IMG/VR virus record: IMGVR_UViG_3300026473_000050
Span: 1-21,127 of that record
DNA: 21,127 bases
From: a virus
Strand: one strand, 5' to 3'
Shown in pieces: positions 5,630 through 11,625 of this stretch (position 1 is its first letter; every line of letters begins with the position of its first letter). Below the pieces are notes generated by a model. It was not told the DNA's origin. It searched no databases and saw only the letters and a list, made by a program, of their open reading frames with translations. A program made the position numbers and the translations under genes.

Positions 5630-6156
5630 AAATAGAAAAAGTAAAGTTATCGGAAATTAAACCGAACCCGAAAAACCCAAGACTAATTAAAGACGAAAAG
5701 TTTAAAAAATTAGTTCAATCAATTAAGGACTTTCCGCAAATGTTGGAACTTCGTCCCATTGTAGTTGATGAGAATAACATTATATTAGGTGGAAATATGC
5801 GTTTTAAGGCACTTAAAGAAGCAGGACATACCGAAGTGTCAATAGTTAGAGCGAACGACCTTACAAGCGAACAAAAAGACGAATTTATTGTAAAAGATAA
5901 CGTAGGATTCGGGGAATGGGATTGGGATAGTTTAGCAAACGAATGGGATGTTGATAAACTTGAGGAATGGGGTTTAGATATTCCTATATTTGATAGTAAT
6001 ATAAATGATATTGAACAAATTGATGAATTTAATGAGTCAGTAAATTTTACAATTAAATGTGAATCTATTGAACAACTAGAGGAATTACAAACTAAATTAA
6101 ATTGCTCTTCTAATAAATTAAAATATGAAGACTTTTTAATTAAAGTTGCATTATGA
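5626..6156 (+). CDS. ParB/Srx-like nucleotide-binding domain protein
   Basis: 176 residues. IKPNPKNPR (11-19) and LRPIVVDENNIILGGNMRFKAL (42-63) are the core of the ParB N-terminal domain, where the GGxxRxxA loop binds nucleotide. Residues 75-120 continue the usual phage version (VKDN.GFGEWDWD, WGLDIP). In phages such domains often sit before a DNA methyltransferase or near DNA-modification genes; no methyltransferase follows here. From about residue 121 (base 5990) composition changes abruptly: Asn goes from mostly AAC to AAT and the sequence becomes AT-rich, like the next gene. The C-terminal 55 residues are therefore likely of different origin, and the gene may be a chimera. ATGA overlaps join it to both neighbours. 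Confidence 0.75.
   Translation: MKIEKVKLSEIKPNPKNPRLIKDEKFKKLVQSIKDFPQMLELRPIVVDENNIILGGNMRFKALKEAGHTEVSIVRANDLTSEQKDEFIVKDNVGFGEWDWDSLANEWDVDKLEEWGLDIPIFDSNINDIEQIDEFNESVNFTIKCESIEQLEELQTKLNCSSNKLKYEDFLIKVAL
5960..5992 (+). promoter_or_regulatory. possible internal promoter within the ParB-like gene
   Basis: TTG (5960-5962), 22 bases, then TATATTTG (5985-5992), the same octamer as at the two intergenic promoters. It could drive the downstream glycosyltransferase-like gene on its own. It sits exactly at the AT-rich boundary, where chance matches rise. Confidence 0.25.
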
Positions 6157-7106
6157 GAATAGCATTATTAGATATTAAGGTAGGCACTAAGATAGGAAGT
6201 AATTTTACTGCCGTAAATATGCGTAATATGATATTGCTACAAAAAGAATTAGGAGCTGACTTTTATTATTCAACAGACCAGTTAATTAATAATAATAAGG
6301 AATATGATATATTTATATTTGGGTTTGCATCTATTAATGGCGAAATAGAAAAACAATTTGAATTTGTAAAAAAATCACCAAATTCAAAAATATTTAGATT
6401 AGTTGGAGAATATGAGCAAAGTGGACATCCTCCGCTTTATTATGTATTGACAAGATTAAATAAAATGCACCACGTAATAAGCAATGTAGATGAAAATTTT
6501 AATAGTTATGGAAAGTATAAATCAGGACAATCATTTCTAAATTTAAACTTACTTGTGGTAAAACAATCAAATCAATTAATAGAAAAAAAATACGATTGTA
6601 TTTATTATGGTAGATGGAGAGAAGATAGAAAGGAGTATTTTAAAAAGTATATCCAAGATGGAATATATTTAAGTACCTCCATAAAGAATATGAAAAAATT
6701 TAAACATAATAATTGCAATCCTAAATATTTAGATACAATTAGTTGGGAAGATAAAAAGGAAACATTAAACTTTTTTAGATACTCATTATACATTGAGGAT
6801 AAATATACACATAAAGTATTTAATAACTTAGCTAATCGTTGGTATGAAGCTGGATTTTGTAATAATGTTGTTTTTTTTGATGTGAATTGCTGGAACACAA
6901 TACGAAAATCGGAAATAGCATCTTTTGAAAACCAAATAAAAGATTACATAGTTACAAGTTATGAAGATTTACAAGATAAAATTAAATATTGTAACCAAGA
7001 TTTTGAACGACATTTATCAATTCAAAAAGGATGGAGAATTGGAGAGATGCATCATAAATATCAGATGATTAATCAATTAAAAAAAATAATTGGATTAACA
7101 GAGTAA
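5990..7106. other. AT-rich island of foreign composition
   Basis: From about 5990 to the stop of the glycosyltransferase-like gene the sequence is much poorer in G+C than its surroundings: a hand count of 6241-6300 gives 15 of 60, against 29 of 60 for 7141-7200. Asn is mostly AAT and Arg mostly AGA. The island starts inside the ParB-like gene and ends just before the packaging genes, which points to import by recombination. Similar AT-rich blocks are the genes at 738-1094 and 1611-2075. Confidence 0.6.
6153..7106 (+). CDS. probable GT-B-type glycosyltransferase
   Basis: 317 residues. The N-terminal half begins MRIALLDI, a first Rossmann strand, followed by NMRNMILLQKELG, an acceptor-side helix; DIFIFGFAS and KIFRLVGEYE are further strands. 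The second half opens with KYDCIYYGRWREDRKEYF, the start of a second Rossmann domain, and contains THKVFNNLANRWYEAGFCNNVVFFD (about 233-257), the place where GT-B enzymes bind the sugar nucleotide, with an expected 'R.yEa...g.vp' layout. This resembles, by eye, the plan of T4 DNA alpha-glucosyltransferase; no direct similarity can be claimed. Target could be phage DNA, virion protein or host surface. Strongly AT-rich with AGA and AAT codons. Coupled to the ParB-like gene by ATGA. Confidence 0.45.
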   Translation: MRIALLDIKVGTKIGSNFTAVNMRNMILLQKELGADFYYSTDQLINNNKEYDIFIFGFASINGEIEKQFEFVKKSPNSKIFRLVGEYEQSGHPPLYYVLTRLNKMHHVISNVDENFNSYGKYKSGQSFLNLNLLVVKQSNQLIEKKYDCIYYGRWREDRKEYFKKYIQDGIYLSTSIKNMKKFKHNNCNPKYLDTISWEDKKETLNFFRYSLYIEDKYTHKVFNNLANRWYEAGFCNNVVFFDVNCWNTIRKSEIASFENQIKDYIVTSYEDLQDKIKYCNQDFERHLSIQKGWRIGEMHHKYQMINQLKKIIGLTE

Positions 7107-7107
7107 A

Positions 7108-7125
7108 ACACCGAAATTACACCGA
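7108..7125. repeat. short direct repeat upstream of the small terminase gene
   Basis: ACACCGA occurs twice (7108-7114 and 7119-7125) with 4 bases between, filling the gap before the ATG at 7127. Packaging recognition sites often lie by this gene, but two heptamers alone are weak support. Confidence 0.3.
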
Positions 7126-7126
7126 T

Positions 7127-7462
7127 ATGAACAAAGAAGATAATTTAAAACCCGCTTGGAGCAAAGGAGAAAGCGGAAACCCTGCGGGAAGACCAAAAGG
7201 AAGTAAGAACCGAAGCACAATCGCGCGCCGTTGGTTAGAAGTTAATCAATCATTAAAAAACCCAATTACCGGCGAGAACGAAACAATGAGCCAAGAAGAC
7301 TTAATGACCTTGGCGCTAATTAAAAAAGCACGTGAAGGCGATGTAAACGCGTACAAAGCGTTAATGGATAGCGGTTATGGTGCGCCCGTTCAGCAAATCG
7401 AACAAACGAATATAGAAATTCCACTTTTTCCTGATGTTCAAGAGGACAACCGCAACGAATAA
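7127..7462 (+). CDS. terS: terminase small subunit (DUF5681-like)
   Basis: 111 residues. The opening WSKGESGNPAGRPKGSKNR (11-29) is the Gly/Pro/Lys-rich DUF5681 hallmark, followed by a helix IARRWLEV. This domain is common in phage proteins directly before large terminases, and is taken as the DNA-binding small subunit that marks phage DNA for packaging. The middle is helical (MSQEDLMTLALIKKAREGD); the end (EIPLFPDVQ) is a tail that may contact the large subunit. It overlaps the large subunit gene by 29 bases in another frame. Composition returns to core-phage type right at this gene. Confidence 0.75.
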   Translation: MNKEDNLKPAWSKGESGNPAGRPKGSKNRSTIARRWLEVNQSLKNPITGENETMSQEDLMTLALIKKAREGDVNAYKALMDSGYGAPVQQIEQTNIEIPLFPDVQEDNRNE

Positions 7463-8594
7463 GGTACTCGGATTAAAGAACCGCGTTAAGATTATTCAGG
7501 GTGGCACGAGTGCTTCCAAGACGTATTCAATTTTGGCGGTGCTAATTAATAAGGCGCTATTAATACACGGAATCGAAATAAGCGTAGTTGCCGAAACTAT
7601 ACCACATTTAAGGCGTGGCGCGTTAAAGGATTTCCTGAAAATAATGAAGTGGACGGGTAGGTATATTGAAGATAGGTTCAACAAATCTTTACTTCGTTAT
7701 GAGTTTGCCAACGGAAGCGTAATAGAGTTTTTTTCCGCAGACGATTCAAGCAAGTTGCGTGGTGCAAGGCGCGACATACTTTACATAAACGAATGTAACA
7801 ACGTAACCTTTGACGCTTACAACGAATTGGCTATAAGAACACGAAAGGAAGTTTATTTGGACTTTAACCCTGCAAATGAATTTTGGGTACATACGGAACT
7901 AAAAGACGAACCCGATTCGGACTTCCTGATTCTTACTTACAAGGACAACGAAGCGTTAGACAAAAGCATAGTAGAGCAAATAGAAAAGAACCGCGACAAA
8001 GCAAATACAAGTTCTTATTGGGCGAATTGGTGGAAGGTTTACGGAGAAGGTCAACTTGGAATGCTCGAAGGAGTAGTTTTCAGTAATTGGAAACAAATCG
8101 ACACGATACCTAAAGAAGCTAAGTTGTTAGGAATAGGACTTGACTTTGGTTATACCAATGACCCGACTGCGATAATAGAAATATACAATTACAACGGACA
8201 ACGAATAGTAAACGAGTTAGCATACCAAACAGGGTTATTAAATAGCGACATCGCAAAACTGCTACCGAAAAACGTGGTGGTGTACGCTGATTCTTCCGAA
8301 CCTAAATCAATAGACGAAATTAAACGCTACGGAATAACGATTAAAGGAGTAACCAAAGGTAAGGATTCGATAAACTACGGAATAGATGTTATTCAGCGCA
8401 ACGAATACTTAGTTACTTCGAATAGCAGTAATTTAATTAAAGAACTACGTTCATATGTTTGGGATACCGACAAACAAGGCAAACGATTAAACAAACCTAT
8501 CAATTTTAATAACCACGCTATTGATGCGTTCAGGTATCACGAAATGGAAACGCTTGGGATAGGTTCAAACTACGGAAACTATGCAATACGATAA
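7434..8594 (+). CDS. terL: terminase large subunit (ATPase and nuclease)
   Basis: 386 residues. The ATPase has GGTSASKT (23-30) as Walker A and ILYINE (115-120) as Walker B with catalytic Glu120; YLDFNPANEFWVH (141-153) is the coupling segment. The RNase-H-like nuclease has Asp237 in GLDFGYTNDPTA, Asp286 in VVYADSSEP and Asp364 in NHAIDAFRY. All motifs are intact, so the protein should be active in translocating and cutting DNA at the portal. The start at 7434 lies 29 bases inside the small subunit gene; no later Met lies before Walker A, so it is the best choice. The stop overlaps the next small gene by 14 bases. Confidence 0.92.
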   Translation: MFKRTTATNKVLGLKNRVKIIQGGTSASKTYSILAVLINKALLIHGIEISVVAETIPHLRRGALKDFLKIMKWTGRYIEDRFNKSLLRYEFANGSVIEFFSADDSSKLRGARRDILYINECNNVTFDAYNELAIRTRKEVYLDFNPANEFWVHTELKDEPDSDFLILTYKDNEALDKSIVEQIEKNRDKANTSSYWANWWKVYGEGQLGMLEGVVFSNWKQIDTIPKEAKLLGIGLDFGYTNDPTAIIEIYNYNGQRIVNELAYQTGLLNSDIAKLLPKNVVVYADSSEPKSIDEIKRYGITIKGVTKGKDSINYGIDVIQRNEYLVTSNSSNLIKELRSYVWDTDKQGKRLNKPINFNNHAIDAFRYHEMETLGIGSNYGNYAIR

Positions 8595-8763
8595 AACCAA
8601 CGATATGCAAGTAATGATTACTCGAGTTGAGCAATACATTCACGAGCGTACCGGAAAACGAGTTAGAATAGTGTTCAATAATATGGCACGTTTTACCGCT
8701 CACTTTGAAATGCTTATTCACGCACACGAATACGTTGTGAATTACAAAAAAACGAATAAATAG
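8581..8763 (+). CDS. small hypothetical protein after terminase
   Basis: 60 residues, basic, with a pattern of helix-strand-helix (ITRVEQYIHERTGKRVRIVF, then FEMLIHAHEYVVNY). No family recognised. Codon use matches neighbours and it fills the 179 bases between terL and the tail chaperone gene, so it is probably real. An internal ATG at 8605 would remove the overlap with terL and could be the true start. Confidence 0.5.
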   Translation: MQYDKTNDMQVMITRVEQYIHERTGKRVRIVFNNMARFTAHFEMLIHAHEYVVNYKKTNK

Positions 8764-8773
8764 TTTATAAGTT

Positions 8774-9505
8774 ATGAAGTTAGACATCACCGTTCCAAGT
8801 TCAATTAGCGAAATACCTTTGGTCAACTACCAAAAGTTCCTGAAGTTACAGGAATCGTCAAACGACCAAGAATTTATAGCGCAGAAAATGATTGAAATCT
8901 TTTGCGGAATAGAACTAAAGGATATTGTCAAAATCAAATTGTCAAGCATAAACGAACTAATACAACACTTCACGAAAATCTTTGACGAAAAGCCAAAGTT
9001 CAAACCAACATTTAAAATCGGAGACATTGAGTTCGGGTTTATTCCTGACTTAGAAAATATTACTTTCGGTGAATACGTGGATTTAGATAACTACCTTTCA
9101 AAGTGGGATACATTCCACAAAGCTATGGCAGTGATGTACCGACCAATCACGTTAAAAAAAGACGAAAAATATAACATTATGGAATATACTGGAGCAAGTG
9201 AATTTAGCGACTTAATGTTGTACGCACCGATGGACGTAGCTATTTCCGCTTCGCTTTTTTTTTGGACTTTAGGAAACGAGTTGTTAAGCGCTACCCTAAA
9301 CTATTTGGAGAGCGAACTAACAAAGATGAACAAGACCGAACAAGCGACTTTAGCGCACGAACTCAGTTTGGAAAAAAATGGGGGTGGTATAGCTCAATCT
9401 ATGGACTCGCTAAGGGAGACCTTACAAAATATGACGAGGTTACAAAATACGGATTATTTAAATGTCTTACCTATCTTACCTTTGAAGCAGAAAAAAACGA
9501 AATAG
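8774..9505 (+). CDS. tail assembly chaperone, short form (gpG-like)
   Basis: 243 residues when read without frameshifting. The opening MKLDITVPSSISEIPLVNYQKFLKL and the region FGEYVDLDNYLSKW ... HKAMAVMYRP match the tail chaperone family found in Bacteroidota siphophages. Such proteins bind the tape measure and hold it soluble during tail assembly, as lambda gpG does. Residues after 201 (GGGIAQSMDSL to the end) are less family-like than the sequence in the -1 frame at the same place, which suggests two products made from one start. A G-to-GT ratio set by frameshifting is the usual design. Start at 8774 is the first ATG after the previous stop. Confidence 0.75.
   Translation: MKLDITVPSSISEIPLVNYQKFLKLQESSNDQEFIAQKMIEIFCGIELKDIVKIKLSSINELIQHFTKIFDEKPKFKPTFKIGDIEFGFIPDLENITFGEYVDLDNYLSKWDTFHKAMAVMYRPITLKKDEKYNIMEYTGASEFSDLMLYAPMDVAISASLFFWTLGNELLSATLNYLESELTKMNKTEQATLAHELSLEKNGGGIAQSMDSLRETLQNMTRLQNTDYLNVLPILPLKQKKTK
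9373..9379 (+). promoter_or_regulatory. -1 ribosomal frameshift slippery site (A AAA AAT)
   Basis: In the frame of the chaperone gene the codons are GAA-AAA-AAT-GGG, giving the X XXY YYZ heptamer A_AAA_AAT within a run of seven A. A -1 slip re-pairs on AAA-AAA and continues at TGG (9379). The following G-rich stretch and two small stems (TATAG/CTATG, and TAAGG/CCTTA with a GAGA loop at 9411-9424) could help; neither is a strong classical stimulator at the ideal distance. Confidence 0.7.
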
Positions 9506-9537
9506 AAATAATGGAAATAAAAAAGAGTTACAAATGA
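9379..9537 (+). CDS. -1 frame C-terminal extension of the tail chaperone (gpT-like)
   Basis: Read after the slip at 9373-9379, this frame adds 52 residues beginning WGWYSSIYGLAKGDLTKYDE. The pattern 'gWyssiy.LA.gd...' followed by LFKCLTYLTFEAEKNE is the conserved end of tail chaperones in Bacteroidota phages, so the fused protein of about 254 residues looks like the ancestral full-length form. An ATG-led reading of this frame begins at 9262, but that upstream part (MDFRKRVVKR...) is the shadow of the zero frame and not likely translated. The stop at 9537 overlaps the next start by 4 bases. Confidence 0.7.
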   Translation, partial: WGWYSSIYGLAKGDLTKYDEVTKYGLFKCLTYLTFEAEKNEIEIMEIKKSYK

Positions 9538-9989
9538 ACGGATACTACTCACTTTTAAACGAACTAAGAACACACTTTAACGGAGACCCATTAGTTAATA
9601 CCGTATCGCAAGGTTCAATCTTCAACGTTGACTTAGGTAAACAAACTATTTTTCCATTGGTTCATATAATGGTTAATCAAGTTACTTTTAATGACAACGT
9701 AATCACTGCAAATATAACTTTGATGGCTATGGATAACGTAAGCCAACGAAAAGAAGAAGCACCCAATACGTTCGAAACTGCGGATAACGAAATAGACGTT
9801 TTAAATACGCAACTCGCGATTTTAAACCGAGCATTCGAAATGCTTAAACACGGAAACATTTGGGACAAGCTATACCACCTGAATAGTATGCCAACGTGCG
9901 AACCTTTTGTAGAACGATTCGAAAATTATTTAGCGGGTTGGGCTATGACCTTTGATGTTGATTTCCCTAACGATATGACTATTTGTTAA
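9534..9989 (+). CDS. tail terminator / tail completion protein
   Basis: 151 residues. VNTVSQGSIFNVDLGKQTIF, HIMVNQVTF and the end FVERFENYLAGWAMTFDVDF form an alpha/beta layout that I recognise from tail completion proteins encoded between head-tail connectors and tail genes in flavobacterial phages. The role inferred is capping the tail tube and joining it to the head. The assignment rests on family pattern and position, not on a catalytic site. ATGA overlap with the frameshifted chaperone; the next gene starts right after the stop. Confidence 0.6.
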   Translation: MNGYYSLLNELRTHFNGDPLVNTVSQGSIFNVDLGKQTIFPLVHIMVNQVTFNDNVITANITLMAMDNVSQRKEEAPNTFETADNEIDVLNTQLAILNRAFEMLKHGNIWDKLYHLNSMPTCEPFVERFENYLAGWAMTFDVDFPNDMTIC

Positions 9990-10544
9990 ATGGAAAAGGC
10001 AGAACAATTAAAGGCATTAAAAAAGTTCCGTGATTACGTTATCACGAAATCCAAATCGAATTTAAGTCGCAAGAATTTTACTGGTGTTTTGTCGAATAGT
10101 ATCAAGGCTGACTTTAAAGTAATGGAGAACTCAATACGTTTTTATTTTGAAATGCCTGAATACGGGTGGTATCAAGATAAAGGGGTAAAGGGTAGCAACC
10201 CTACCTTAGTAAAAAACGGAAGACAAAAAGCACCGAGTAGTCCATTTAGCTACAAGGTAAAGAAACCACCTTTACAAGCTATGATAAACTGGGCGAAATC
10301 TAAAAACATACGTTTAAGAGACGAAGAAGGAAAGTACAAAAAAGGCAACTACCAAACAATCGGATTTTGGCTACAAAAACGAATCTTTGCTCAGGGAATT
10401 AAACCGAGTTTGTTTTTTACTAAACCATTTGAACAGGCGTACAAGAATCTTCCTGATGCTATGATAAAGGCTTATGGCTTAGAAGTAGAAGAACTATTTG
10501 ACACGATAATGAAAGAAAATTTTAAAAACTATGATAATAAATAG
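9990..10544 (+). CDS. HK97 gp10-like tail component / head-tail joining protein
   Basis: 184 residues. The stretch FEMPEYGWYQDKGVKGSNP (54-72), then WAKSKNIRLRDEEGKYKKGNYQTIGFWLQKRIFAQGI and PSLFFTKPFEQAYKNL, has the layout of gp10-like minor tail/neck proteins: a 'Y..y.e.G' core and a final 'RPff..a...' region. It should sit at the neck or the tail-head interface. It directly follows the tail terminator-like gene with no gap and overlaps the next gene by 14 bases. Confidence 0.65.
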   Translation: MEKAEQLKALKKFRDYVITKSKSNLSRKNFTGVLSNSIKADFKVMENSIRFYFEMPEYGWYQDKGVKGSNPTLVKNGRQKAPSSPFSYKVKKPPLQAMINWAKSKNIRLRDEEGKYKKGNYQTIGFWLQKRIFAQGIKPSLFFTKPFEQAYKNLPDAMIKAYGLEVEELFDTIMKENFKNYDNK

Positions 10545-11625
10545 AATATTTGCACGAAGTCCGTACATCATTGAGATAAACGAAATCGGACAAGCGGGAA
10601 GTAAGGTAGAACTTTACATATATTACAACGGAACAACACCACCAAGTTCACCGAGTTATACGCTTGAAAAACTTATTCCTGCAAGTAATAATACGCAGAC
10701 GTTGTACAATATTTCTCCGTATTTAATGGAGCAAATAAAACACGATGTGTTTAATAATAATTATTCTACTGATGGTGGTTTATTGGGTTTTAATCAATAC
10801 GTTTTAGTTGACGTAAAGCGTTACAAATTAGTTTTGAATACCTACGTTTTATTAGATACAATAACGTATTGGGCGTACGATGGATTTGGGTATTATTCAC
10901 AAGGTTACAATCCGTCTCACGGTCAAGCAATGCCAGTACATTTAGACGAAATGGATTATTACTTTTGGTCGGATGCAAACAACAACCCAAGTTTAAATCA
11001 ATTAGAACAGGCGGGTACGTTTACGGCTTATTTGGAAGTTGGTTGGACGGTAAAATATACGCAGTTACAAACTGGGTTAACGCATTCATATACAATTAGT
11101 GCAGATAATATGTACAACCTTTATCGTGTTTACCCAAATTACTATCTTACGGGAAACAAAGTTGAAATCTTTACTCCTACTTCCGTATTGAGTTGGACTG
11201 CTACATTTAACCCAATGGAAGAATGTAGATACGATGTACAAGTAGTGGACTTCATTAATATGTACGGAGCGTGGCAACGTGAATTCTTTTTTAAAGCGTC
11301 TTTTGAAAGTTTGGCAACAACAACAACTGAATTTAATTTAATGCAAACAATTGGGTTATTTGGAAGTTGGGACACCAAAGCCAACCAACGTCAAACATTT
11401 AACACAAACGGAATCATAACATACCGAGTTAACACAGGGTGGGTTGACGAATCGTTTAATTCAAACCTTCAGCAATTAATGTTAAGTGAACGAATCCTAC
11501 TTAATAACGAACCAGTAAAACTTAAAACAAAAGAAATCGAAAAGCAAAAGAACATAAATAACAAAAAAATAAATTACGTTTTAGAGTTCGAACAAAGCAA
11601 CGACTTAATAAATAATGTTATCTAA
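10531..11625 (+). CDS. tail structural protein, function unknown
   Basis: 364 residues, beta-rich, with repeated aromatic and Thr-rich strands (YIYYNGTTPPSS, SPSYTLEKLIP, NISPYLMEQIKH, GWTVKYTQLQTG). No enzyme motif. The alternating pattern suggests stacked Ig-like or jelly-roll domains, as in tail tip or baseplate proteins. It is coupled to the larger tail protein downstream by TAATG, so the two may form one tail-tip structure. I recognise similar pairs only as unassigned structural proteins in Bacteroidota phages. The first Met is used; it overlaps the gp10-like gene by 14 bases. Confidence 0.55.
   Translation: MIINRIFARSPYIIEINEIGQAGSKVELYIYYNGTTPPSSPSYTLEKLIPASNNTQTLYNISPYLMEQIKHDVFNNNYSTDGGLLGFNQYVLVDVKRYKLVLNTYVLLDTITYWAYDGFGYYSQGYNPSHGQAMPVHLDEMDYYFWSDANNNPSLNQLEQAGTFTAYLEVGWTVKYTQLQTGLTHSYTISADNMYNLYRVYPNYYLTGNKVEIFTPTSVLSWTATFNPMEECRYDVQVVDFINMYGAWQREFFFKASFESLATTTTEFNLMQTIGLFGSWDTKANQRQTFNTNGIITYRVNTGWVDESFNSNLQQLMLSERILLNNEPVKLKTKEIEKQKNINNKKINYVLEFEQSNDLINNVI

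Noticed and set aside
6314-6321. TATATTTG match within the glycosyltransferase-like gene
   Set aside because: It is inside coding sequence in the most AT-rich part of the window, with no suitable downstream gene start, so a chance match is likely.
7883-8086. Forward open frame of 67 residues inside terL in another frame
   Set aside because: It lies entirely within the terminase coding region, has Arg/Gln-rich shadow composition, and no translation signal of its own.
9262-9378. Separate gene starting at the ATG at 9262 in the -1 frame
   Set aside because: The part before 9379 lies over conserved zero-frame chaperone sequence and reads as basic shadow; family-like residues begin exactly at the slippery site, so frameshifting explains the frame better than a separate start.
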